From Bugula neritina (lineage: Eukaryota; Bryozoa; Gymnolaemata; Cheilostomatida; Bugulidae): a stretch of DNA of 64,000 nucleotides. The notes beneath the pieces are model-generated. The model searched no databases. It was given only the letters and a program-made list of their open reading frames with translations, and was not told where the DNA came from. Shown piece by piece: positions 39,532 to 50,641 of this stretch (the first letter of the stretch is position 1; the number at the start of each line of letters is the position of its first letter). Position numbers and translations under genes: made by a program. The stretch covers positions 1,397,001 to 1,461,000 of the forward strand of contig OZ037765.1 of NCBI GenBank assembly GCA_964035545.1. The letters are read 5' to 3'.

Positions 39532-40314
39532 ATGATGTCAGAAGATGATGATAAACTTAACTTTACTGTGTTTGCTGAAGACAGTGATTTGCATGGAGTT
39601 AGACAAGTTACCAGAGCTGAGAACGGGGTGGTAAGTTTTGTGTAAATGACAATTTATATAGAATCTAGATTATAAAGCCTGGAATGTATTTGCAAATTTA
39701 TATTTAAAAACATGCAGTTTATGGTTTGGTATTTGATAGTAAAACTAGAGTAAGTGAGGCAATGGGTATTATATAATCATTTTATGCGTACATAAATATA
39801 TATTTTTCATAAATTATAAACAACTAGAAATGTCATTTATGCAACAAAAGTTAAATTTTGTTGTATTTATGAGCTATTATGATTTGGTATAGAGTATAAA
39901 CAAACAAGTAATAGTTACATTGCATGTTAACAAACAAACAATTAACAATAGCAAGAAAACACACAATTTAAATATTGAAACAAGGATTTCTGTTTATTAC
40001 TTAGATTAAGTTTAGCTTCGTAAATATGCAGGGCCTTACTTAACTTATAATTATCTAGAGAAAAATATATCGAAAAATAAAGAATTTTTGTATTATACAG
40101 ATCCTATTACTAGTTTGGTGTCGTAACCTATAATGTAACGTAAATGTTTTACTATATTTTAGCCCAGAAGAATACTATGGGCTGTGCTACTCACGTGTGC
40201 TCTTGGAATATTGGTGTACAACACTACTCAACAAATCATCAACTTCTTTAAATATGAACACATTACTAAGATAGATATAGAGTTTGTACACGAGCTGGGT
40301 AAGAAATTTATATA

Positions 40315-40391
<77 letters not shown>

Positions 40392-43300
40392 ACCAGTCGC
40401 GACAAAACCGGGGATGTGGCGGCGTTTATAAAGTGTAGTAAATGAAGGTTTAATTTGGAAATACTTAAATTTGAAATTAGTTTCCAATTTTTAGGTTTTA
40501 GACTTTTCTAATACAAAAAAATCCAAGGATTTCAAAAATCATACTTTCGTAAACATTTGATGATTCCTTCAGCTCTAAAATTGCATTTAAAGTTGGTAAC
40601 TATGGCGTTCAATTTTTTTAAATGATGAAAAATTTGCGAAGTTATCAATTAAAGAAAGAAGACAATTTTAGTCATTTTCATAGCGTGAGATCTTCTAAAT
40701 TTATTTTTTATCAAATAAATTTAGCTTACACCTCTTTCTTCGTATTGTCAGAAGCATCATATTTAAAATCGAAGGCTAGTTTTAGTTTTTCATCGCGTTC
40801 CATCCAAAGTTAGCTTTTAAGTTACTGAGCTGTTTTGCCCTTTAGTGATAAATGCTAAACTTAATCTTTATCTTTAGCGTTCAAGCTTGAAAACCACAAC
40901 AATACAGGTAATTATACTCAAAACAATCATTTACGCTACTAACTTAGAATTGTTGCCAGGATTATTTGTAGTTATCAATTTATTAATAATAATATTTATA
41001 CTATCACTAGGTGAGTAGGAGTATGTCTTAGAGTTACTGTTAGTCTATTCTATTCTATATTACTACTACTACTAGTAACTATTTAAATGACTCTCACAAT
41101 GACTCACAGTTTGAGGTACGGTTACTCATAATGATAATCATAATGAATATTATTCATGTTTTACTGATACTGGTATTTGGTAGTAAAACCAAATGTAGCT
41201 CATTAAATTTTTAATATTAATACTAATACTATTAGTATTAATATTAAAAGTATAGTATAACTATTACTATAAGTAATTAATAATTATAAATTCACTATTA
41301 CTATTAGTATTACTGTATTAGTATTTGAGTCTGACTCTGAGTTTCGCCTTTGCTCTTAAAACTTGATACTCATACTGATGGTATTATATTTATTGATTTA
41401 TTCTATAGTTAATATTTCAATTTACATTAGACTTACTCTTAGTCTTAGTAACTTTTAGCCTCTGTCTTAGATTTTGTCAATACAGTTACTGATTACTATT
41501 ACTATTAGTATTAATATTAGGCCTACTAATACTAGTCAAACTACCGGTTCCTTTTGTGATTTTTAAATTAGCTCAAAGTTTGATTTAAAATATAATGATA
41601 AAATCTTTATCACATTATGCAGGCTTACAGTTAGTGTTACTGTCAAAACTCAATTGATAATCATATTCATATTGATAAAAGCATCACCTATAGCCTAACC
41701 AAATTGAAATGATAAATGTAACTAAATGTAAACGAGTATAATGATGAAATATTAATGCGAGTTCATGATGATTCTATAGTTGACTGACTTGGTTTTTCAG
41801 TGAGTTACTTTTAGTCTTTATTTAGTGAGTAGTAACACTAACTGAATGCATAAATAGTCTAAACTTTTTAATTTTATTATAAGATGAGCAAATATTTATT
41901 CATATTTTAAAGTAATTTATTGAATTCAAATTGATTTTATAGTAAATGTTTTTAATAGATTCAGTTGCACTTAGCTAGCTTTTTTACTCTATTAAATGCC
42001 TGAGTGGTTAATAGTTATCTAAAGACATTGCTTCAAAATTGCCAATTGCAGATATGCTAGATATTCAAGTGCATAATGTGTAATTTTACTGATAATATTA
42101 TGTTAATATAGAATAATCCGATATTCTGTACATTTCAGAAAGTGGACTTGTGAGGGCATTAGAGTGAAGACTTATACCTACACAACTCTACTCCCTTTCA
42201 ATCTAATACTTCTAATGTAGACACTCCGGATTTTGGCTTGCAAGGTTATGGCTTCTGCTTATTTCATTCATAAAAAGGTTTGCAGTCTTTTAATGATGTG
42301 CTTGAAAATTATCAAGAATTTTTTTAATTTAAATTGTTCTGTTTAATTCAATAAATTTAAACGTTGATGAAATGCAGGATCACAATTAACTGCTGCCATA
42401 ATAGTACCACAAGAGTGTTTAGCCAACTAAATTTTTATAATATAACTGGGTATAATTTCTAATCAAGCTACTGTTTCCTTTTGTTATTTAAAAAAAGTCA
42501 ACATTGTACTTGCAGCTCTGGAATAGACAATAGATGGGTAGATTGGCAGAATGGATGTCAAGTAGCAGCATCTATAATTGCTAGAAAATCAGCTGATGAT
42601 AGTGATGAAGCTTTTGCCACATACATGATGTTATGTGTCCATACTTCGTAAACTCATATTATGAAGACCTAGGAAGTAGAAAGATGATAAGTGCCTTCTT
42701 TGCAACAACCGTAGAAGCTACCTAATTTTCTTTTCTTGATAAGAGTTAATTCAAGCATAATGGTTGTATCCAGGCTGGATTTTTTACTGCATTTAATTGG
42801 TTTTTTAAAATAATGTATTTGGTGTTTTAAATGTGAATATTATTGCCTAATAAAACTCAAAAGTTCAAATAGCTGATTTTATGTTTATATTTTCAACATG
42901 AACATCTCAGCCAAATCAATTGCTAAATTTAGTAGCTGTTAGAGATTATAAAGATATTTATAAATGAACCTCGCATGATCTCATAGTAGTCAAATAATTT
43001 TCTTATAAGTGTTCTATTCATTAAGCAATAATTATGAAACAGCACAGCTCAATAGCTGCAGTTTGATATATTACACGATATATTAGAGGAAAGGGAGATA
43101 TTCAATGTATAAGAGGAAGCAGCTGCCATTTTGTTTTATATCACTTCCTGCTGACTTGGATGCTTAATTTTAATATCTCAACACACAAACTTGCTGAAAC
43201 ATCCTCTTCTTTGCTAGAATTGTTAAACCTTTCAACCATTAAACAAAGTAAAAAGCGAATTGACAAATAAATTAGACAAAAAGTTTGGCGGCCATATTTG

Positions 43301-43665
43301 ACCTAATTTTATGTTGAGGCAGCATGAAATTTAGTTTAACAGAAAGCCCAAACTTTCACAATTATTTTGATACCAAATTTGTCACTATTTCTTCTATACA
43401 AAGACCCGTTGCTAAGGCTTGTAAATTGTAAACAAATAATTCTCAACTTATTCTAGAGTTGCCAACTTTAAACGCGATTTTCTCGAAACAGTAATTTAGA
43501 AATTCTAAAAACGTTAAAGTTTTCAAATACTGATATCTCGAGTTCTATTTATGCTAGAGACTTCAAATAAAGTGCAAAATGTTTGAGAAAGTCTGCTCTA
43601 TCACTCCATAGTAATAACTAGGTTTTCAATATTTCATCTACATCCCTTGTTTTGTGGTGCCAGGT

Positions 43666-43756
<91 letters not shown>

Positions 43757-46700
43757 TTTGCTATATCAAGTGTTTGTAATCATATCAATACGACATTGTT
43801 TTTCTACGTCAACAGTTGAAGCATAGCAAATGTGATAGTAAGCTTACTATACGAGCGTATTGTTTGAAATTTGAAAATTTCCAAACATCTTTTCCGTTGG
43901 AATAGTTTTGATAATATAATTGAAAGTCTATAGAAAAAGTTGAGCAATGTGCATTTATTAAACATGTGTAAGGTATAGGATGGGAAAAGCTTATATTCAG
44001 AGTTTTGTTAAATATATTATTTGACTAGACTGAAGCATCCATAGTTATTTGCAACGCAACTTTCAGCTCATAGCAATAAAATATAATTTTATTATAACCC
44101 AGAAATATTAGAAGTAGAAGTATCATATAATAATACAATCATTTAAACTCTGACTCTATTTAGATCTAATGAACACTATGCCAAGTGGAAGAAAACTAGT
44201 TTAAAAAACCCCTTTAATTGACGATTTATAATATAAAAGTAAAAAATATGCTGTATATGGAGCAGCCGTGGTCTAGGGGTTAGGGCGTTTGCCTAGTAAA
44301 CAAGAGGTCATTGGTTTGAGCCCAGACAAAGGCCATTGGTAATGTTAGGAAGAGCACCCAGTCATAATTGCTCCTGTGCCTCATTTAAATAAGTCCTTGA
44401 CCCGATTTAACAAAAACCCTTTCCATCAGAGGTTTCTCACAGGGACTGTGACTTGCACGAGTTTATATAATATGCTCTATATGCTTAGTGAATTGCTTTA
44501 AAGTGGTTTTGCATGTTGTGTGTGTATTTGTATGTACAGAATTTACTGTGTGAAGTGATGCAGTAAACAACAGTACGGCATATAGTAGCATAATATAGTA
44601 GGGGTGGAGTTATTTACAGCCAGAAATCAAATTAATCATTTCGTTTAGGTTATGAAAACTGTGTCTAAGAAACTGAAGTATTATTTGTTCCTAGTAAAAC
44701 AAACAAACAAACAGTAACCTTATTGCTGGATACAAGCTTGTAGCTGATATCATAAATAGACCAAGTATTGCATGGTTACATTCAGTATGTGCAAGCAATT
44801 TCCTGCTGCTCAAAACAACGTCTTAATAAACTCCTTGGGAGTGGCTGGCCATTGTTAACACTTTCTTTAGCTGAAGGAAATGAGTTGATTGTACATTCAA
44901 GTGCACAAATGCAAACAAGACATTGTAGAAAACTTTGCTAAAAAAAGCGTCAGGTAATGCTGACGTCAGGTAATGCTGACGCCATGCAGGTGTTTAAACC
45001 ATCATAGCTATGACTCAACCCCCTTATAATGGAACTTGATTATAAGTCACATGCTGCTTTGTATTTCTAATTCTCAGAAATACAAGCAACGCTTTTTGGC
45101 ATATAAATGCCATCGACTTTGGCACACACTTCAAGCTTGTAACACTGTGTACAATAATTATGTGGTATTGTGTGCACTGTTACACTGTATAAAATGTAAC
45201 ACTTTATAGAATGTAACAGTGTATATTACAATATAATATCACTGTAAGTAATATGCTTGTAGATTTCCCTGCAGTCACTGTTTGCAATGTAAACAAACAC
45301 AAACGGACAGCCATGTCTTTGTGGGACATAGCTGTGATGGGACCTCACCTCGGTATGACCAATGAGAGCTTCTCTCTTATACACCCTGAGCTCTACCCCA
45401 GTCAGTGGGTGAATGACACCTTTGATGGGACTGACTGGGACGCAGTTCTGGCAAATCACACAGGTATCAGCTTGAGTGTGACACTTTATCAGCAGAAATT
45501 AGTTTTAGCGTAGTTGTGTCCCCTTGAACAACTCGATCAGTTCCTATTTTTCTGTAAAATTTTTATTATTAATGGTTTTTTGAAATTTTGAGAGAAGTAA
45601 TTTTAAGAACAGCTTCTCATAGTTATCATGTAAGGAATAAAACCTGTATTAATAAATTCAGTTTGAATTTTAACTTGTTTCAGAAAGCGATTTTTGAATA
45701 TAGTTATAAACTCATTGAGTTGACAATTCCAATAATACTTTAGGAGAAGAGTACGACCTTGAAGACTTCTATGAGAGGACCGCCCACAAGTTCGAGGACA
45801 TGGTACAGTATTGTAGGTGGGAGGGAAATACATGTGAAGACGACTCCTGGGAAGAAGATTATACTCATTATAGTAAATGTTACACCTTCAACAAGGAGGG
45901 AGATCATCAACTCTTTAAGGCTGGATCAGGTAAGAGAAATGCGATACTAGTGATTTAAAGAGAAGATAATTAATATGGATGATTATTGAGCCTTTTTACC
46001 TAATAGTAGCAGTTCTCTGTTCTTATTATGGATGTTCTTATAGCATAATATAGAAAGTAACATTAGACGATCTCACTATCAATCATTATGATAGAGTTTG
46101 AAGAGTGAAGATGTATAAAGATGTCGATTACTAGCACTAGTTTATACTAATTTACATGCAGAGACTAGTTAGCTCAACTGCATACAAACTTTCCAGTCCT
46201 TATTCTACAGAAAACGGGCTGCAAGTGGTCCTTTATGATGAATCAGACGAATATATTGAGACTGACCATTCTGAAGATCTGGGATTTAAATTCCTCCCTC
46301 ATAGTCCAGCAGAGCCTCCATTTCTCAAGGAATTAGGATTTGGCTTGGCGCCAGGTTTCCACTATCTGATTGCCCTCCAGCAGAGAGAGGTTTGTGCAAA
46401 AGAAGCAACATTTCAAAGAGTTAGGATTACAATAATTAAAATATTTTGTTGGAAGTTTTTTTATAGCCCTAAAGCAACAACTTACAGCTATAATGTAAGA
46501 AACATGACGCAACATATCTTCAACAGAGTACGAATTTATTATTGAGCTACGAATTCACATCAGCCAGTTTAAACACTATTATATTGTGAATTTCTCACTA
46601 TTTAAATACTGCAGAATAAACCAATGAAATTTGGTATTATTACTTTTCTCTATATTATAAAGTCTGATGTAATCTTCTTGTTTAATATTATTATGGTTCA

Positions 46701-48251
46701 ATATTTAGTAAAGTAATTTATGCTATTAAATTTTCAAACAGATTTTTTTAGAATTATTTTTTATTTTGATATACTATAGATGAAAGCTGTTTATTTGAAA
46801 AGTTCTTTTGTATTGTAAACTCTATTTCTATATATTAAAAAGAACAAACAATCTTTTATAGTAATGAAGCTCTATTATTCTATAATTAAATATTATATAG
46901 ATGTTGCTTAAAGAAATGTTTTGGCTATTAATTACAGATTAAAGGACTGGGTAAGAAGTACACAGTGTGTGAGGAAGATCATGAAACTGATTTCTACTCT
47001 AACTACTCAGTTCCAGCCTGTCGGATAGAGTGTGAAACTAAACTGATTTATGAATCATGTGGGTGTAAACTAGTGGAGAGCCCTGGGGACTACCCTGTCT
47101 GCAGTGTCGAACAGTTTGACTGTGCTGAAGCTACGTTGTGTGAGTAAACTTTTATTGAATATTTAAAAATCAATTAAAACTGTCTAAGCGTTTTTAGTTG
47201 TATAATTTAACGTGGGAATTGAAACTCTTTCTCATAAAAGATGAACTCAGTAAACAAACTGTCACCAGTTTTGTATTCATAGCATGCTATATGTCATAGA
47301 GTTGATCATTTTACGTTTGCTGAGGCTTTATCAAACTAAACTGCAAGCTGTATTTTAAATAAAGGATCTGAACTATTAATTATGTTTAGTTCCTATCAAT
47401 AGCCCAGACTGCAATGCTGTTTATAGAATAATTTGGAAATACACTTGAGGATAAAATTTCCTTAGAAGCCCAATTTTAAGAAAGTATAAAAACTTTAAAT
47501 GAAATCAATAAGAATAATATTATAAAAATAGTATGAAACAGAAACATTGAACCTTAATAAATCATTCTCATGAATCATTGAGTTGTCTTGCCTTCATTGC
47601 AGTGGAGATAGAAAACTCAGACTCGTGCCTTTGCCAAACTCCGTGTCATACTATTCAGTATCCATTCAGAACTTCCTTCCTGGAGTTGAGAGAAGCTACT
47701 GTTGATAAGTTGAGGAAAGAGCATCCTATTCCAGATGGTTTGACCAGGTAAATATTATTTTATCGAGGATATCTTATTGTTAAATTGTTGAGCAAACAAC
47801 CCTTATGAAAAATGAATAATAGCCAATAAGATTTGTTTCCTAAAACACAAGAGTTGGAAATTGATCAACTTAATTAATAATATAAAATTGACTTTAAATT
47901 CTTCTTGTTGCAGAAAAGACTTGGTAGTCTTGAATATATACTTTGATGCTTTGGCCTACGAGTACATTGAGCAAGTACCTGCTTACACCTGGCTGGACAT
48001 ACTAAGTAAGTTCTTGTCATATACACTCAGTTCTGATGTCACAATAAGTGATCAGAAATGAGAATAATCACTTTGATGAATGTTTGGTAGGTGACTTTGG
48101 AGGTACAATGGGACTATGGCTTGGAGCCAGTGTTTTAGCTGCTATCCAACTCATAGACTATCTCTTCACGTCATGCTCAGTGAGATGTGCCAAGAGAAGA
48201 AAAGCTAGAATAACGGGCAAAGGGACTGACAACTCCGGATACAATGCTTAG
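39532..48251 (+). CDS. ASIC-like DEG/ENaC sodium channel, copy 2 (466 aa)
   Basis: Nine exons: 39532-39630, 40163-40298, 45263-45463, 45744-45929, 46211-46389, 46938-47139, 47603-47747, 47914-48005, 48091-48251 (TAG). Phases equal those of copy 1, and exons 2-8 have identical lengths (136, 201, 186, 179, 202, 145, 92). It keeps the HG motif ([13 protein letters not shown]), TM1 ([15 protein letters not shown]), [51 protein letters not shown] and the pore [15 protein letters not shown]. The cytoplasmic tail is more basic than in copy 1 ([13 protein letters not shown]). Two in-frame ATGs (39532, 39535) are possible starts. Intron 2 is 5 kb because of a TIR element. Copies 1 and 2 could co-assemble as heterotrimers, as known ASICs do (inference). 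Confidence 0.9.
40315..40387. repeat. TA microsatellite at left edge of TIR element
   Basis: TA repeat with one GTA break, in ASIC copy 2 intron 2. It matches a second tract at 43670-43754 on the other side of the element. Confidence 0.95.
40388..43669. mobile_element. 3.3-kb TIR element in ASIC copy 2 intron 2
   Basis: The left end TGTGACCAGTCGCGACAAAA ... GGGATGT (40388-40417) is inverted at 43640-43669, reading TGTGACCTGGCACCACAAAA ... GGGATGT; 24 of 30 match. A second matching stretch (TTTAAAGTTGGTAACTATGG and TTTAAAGTTGGCAACTCTAG) lies about 195 bp inside each end, so the TIRs were originally long. TA repeats flank both ends. No transposase frame was seen; the interior is cryptically simple AT-rich sequence. 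Confidence 0.65.
43670..43754. repeat. TA microsatellite at right edge of TIR element
   Basis: About 85 bp of TA with one GTA break, partner of the tract at 40315-40387. Confidence 0.95.
44259..44466 (+). mobile_element. Reference copy of SINE family 1 (about 208 bp)
   Basis: The tRNA-like head GGAGCAGCCGTGGTCTAGGG (A box) and GGTTTGAGCCC (B box) is followed by an unrelated body, GTTAGGAAGAGCACCCAGTC ... TGCCTCATTTAAATAAGTCC, and ends ACTTGCACGAGTTTATA. It is the best copy in forward orientation. At least nine other full or partial copies occur in the window. Confidence 0.8.
44947..44982. repeat. Tandem hairpin unit creating a TGACGTCA site
   Basis: GTCAGGTAATGCTGAC is repeated twice in tandem; each unit is itself an inverted repeat (GTCAG/CTGAC). 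The junction at 44961-44968 is a perfect CRE palindrome, TGACGTCA. It lies in ASIC copy 2 intron 2, about 300 bp before exon 3. Confidence 0.6.
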
Positions 48252-50122
48252 CTAAATTCTTGCTTTAAATATTAAACTGGAATTTTTTTCTTAAATAGAT
48301 CTTTATTCGCTTCATAGTATATATTATTTGAGAAAATATTTAGTGGCAATTTTTATTTTATTATTTTTGATTTTTATGATTTATTGAGTCAGGTTTTAAA
48401 TGTCTATGAGCTGATATTCAAAGAGGAGAAAAATCTCATTTATAAACCAAAGAACCTCAACATTAATACGGCAGCTAATGCGAGTCTCCTCTGACCAAAA
48501 CTATACTTACTATACTATACTATACTATAATTAGGCCAGTTGTTTGTTTTCAGTACAATTGAAAGTTGCACCTTGAAGATATTATTTTTGATTGCTCCTA
48601 TTATTTTCAAGTAAGACCAAAAATTAAAAATACATTGTTTGACATAATTACTGCTTTATGTCATTGATAAATAGAAAGCTAGTAATTTATTTTTGGTTCA
48701 AATTTATCAGGGAGCACTAGGCTTACATATAATAAATAATAAGGGTGTGCGAATATAATTAATTGTAAAGTGTTATTCAATTGTACACATGCTATCCTAA
48801 AAGCTTTGTGCTAAATAGACGTATATTATTTTGGTTCATCTGCTATATAGCTAACTTTGCTCAAATTCAGAATCAACTTGCTTGTAAATGCTAACAAAGC
48901 GCAGACATACTGAACATAAACTAAAGGTTACAAGGTGCATGCAAAAAGGAAAATACGGATATTCTAAGAAAAAGCTCTTTGATATGAAGTATAAATTTTA
49001 TTGGCGCATTACAACTAGTATTATTAACTATGCTAGACTTAAAATTCAGTTAGATGTTCCAAAATATTTCGGAAAAGACTGGAATTTAGAAAGCAGTATA
49101 TGTTTTTTACTACTTACAAAATATTATAATGCATTTAGCTTTTGCACACTAGTTAATAGTTGTCTCCTCGGTGTAGAGTGTTTTCTAAAACTGCGGGTCA
49201 AGTATTTGCATTTACGTCGATTTTCCGGGAGTGTAATTATCTTGCGAATAGATGTCAGCTGTGTCTGTCACACTCACCAGCCATCACTCATGGTCTCAGA
49301 CCGACTCAAATAGAATAGTTATTAGTGACGCACGTTTGACTGGACCTATGATTTTTCTTGATCTACTAATATTTTAATGTACTTAGCTAAATACTGATTT
49401 AGTAGCTATGATTTATGTGATCAATCTCATACTGATAGTGATACTCGTTGAGTCGTAATGTTGGCAACTTTAACAATATGAATATGAATATCAATATAAA
49501 CAAGTATAACTAAAACTTAAAGTTAAAATTAGACTTAAGTTGCCGAAACTAGTGACTATCACTCTAACAGCATGACTATTGCTATGGCTACAAGTATAAG
49601 TATTACTATTATAGTTTTGATTATCGTTCTGGTAATCATAATTCAAGTTATACCATATTGATATTCATTTAATTTTTTCATAGTGACGATGATAATCTTT
49701 AAGGCTTAAGCTCATGTTCGTGACGATGATCACATTGAAATTACGTTGATGATTATGATCTTGATAAGTATTCACGAAGGTGGCGCCAATTTTTGATTTT
49801 TGGAGTCAATACTGATTATAATTTTAGTTTTAGTTTGACTTCGAACTGAGAGTTTTTTAATAATAATAATAATAATAATATAATCTATTAATACACAATG
49901 AAAACGAAATCAATAGTGCTGCCTAATTGAAATTAATAAATTAAATTATGGTGATTTTATGAAATTAAATTTGTAATTGTAATCAGTAATTATTTTTGTT
50001 TTTACTAGCATCAGAAATATATTTCAGTTACATTAGTATTAGTAATTACTATTTAATGTTGAATTATTGTTACCTACAAGTATTTAATTCATGATCAAAT
50101 TTAATAGTTTATTGGATATCAT
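48252..50122. other. Spacer between ASIC copy 2 and SPT2 gene
   Basis: AT-rich, with a short CTATACTATA repeat (about 48505-48532), an AAT run (49858-49880) and cryptically simple sequence from 49.4 kb on. A 141-codon frame at 48888-49313 has no codon or motif support. Confidence 0.5.
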
Positions 50123-50338
50123 GAACTCACGCAAGTTTATAGTCACGATTCCTGTGAAAAACCCCTAATGGAAAGATTTTTTGTTACATCAAGTGAAAGA
50201 CTTATTCACATGGAGAATAGGAGCAACTATGACTGGATGTCCTTTCTAACATCACCAATGGCCTTTACTGGGGTTCGAACCCATGACTTTGTGTTTACTA
50301 AACCAAACACTCTAACCCCTAGACCATGGCTGCTCCCT
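50123..50338 (-). mobile_element. SINE family 1 upstream of the SPT2 gene
   Basis: Full-length copy in reverse: tail CGCAAGTTTATAGTCACGAT, body CAACTATGACTGGATG, B box complement GGGGTTCGAACCC, and head complement TCTAACCCCTAGACCATGGC. Confidence 0.8.
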
Positions 50339-50641
50339 ATTGAATATTTTAAACAATGTAATTTTAATTGCTGTCCTATGACCTGGCCGCCAATCACAAT
50401 GAAAGTTGGACACCCATTGTTGGAAATAGTTTAGTGACATTGGAGACAGTGACAATCATAATGAATGATTAAATAAAATGAATATAGTCATTTTGTGTGA
50501 AAGTGGGCCCAAAACTTAAGCTCTCTCAAAATAAAAATGATCGTTTAATTGACCATAGTTACAACTCACCCAATTTGCTAATATTTTTCTTCAACTATTT
50601 CATTATTTTCCCTCAGGTCTGTTCACAGGGATTTCATTACC

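Noticed and set aside
48888-49313. 141-codon plus-strand frame
   Set aside because: No motif, mixed composition and no splice or promoter context. A frame of this length can arise by chance; kept out for lack of support.
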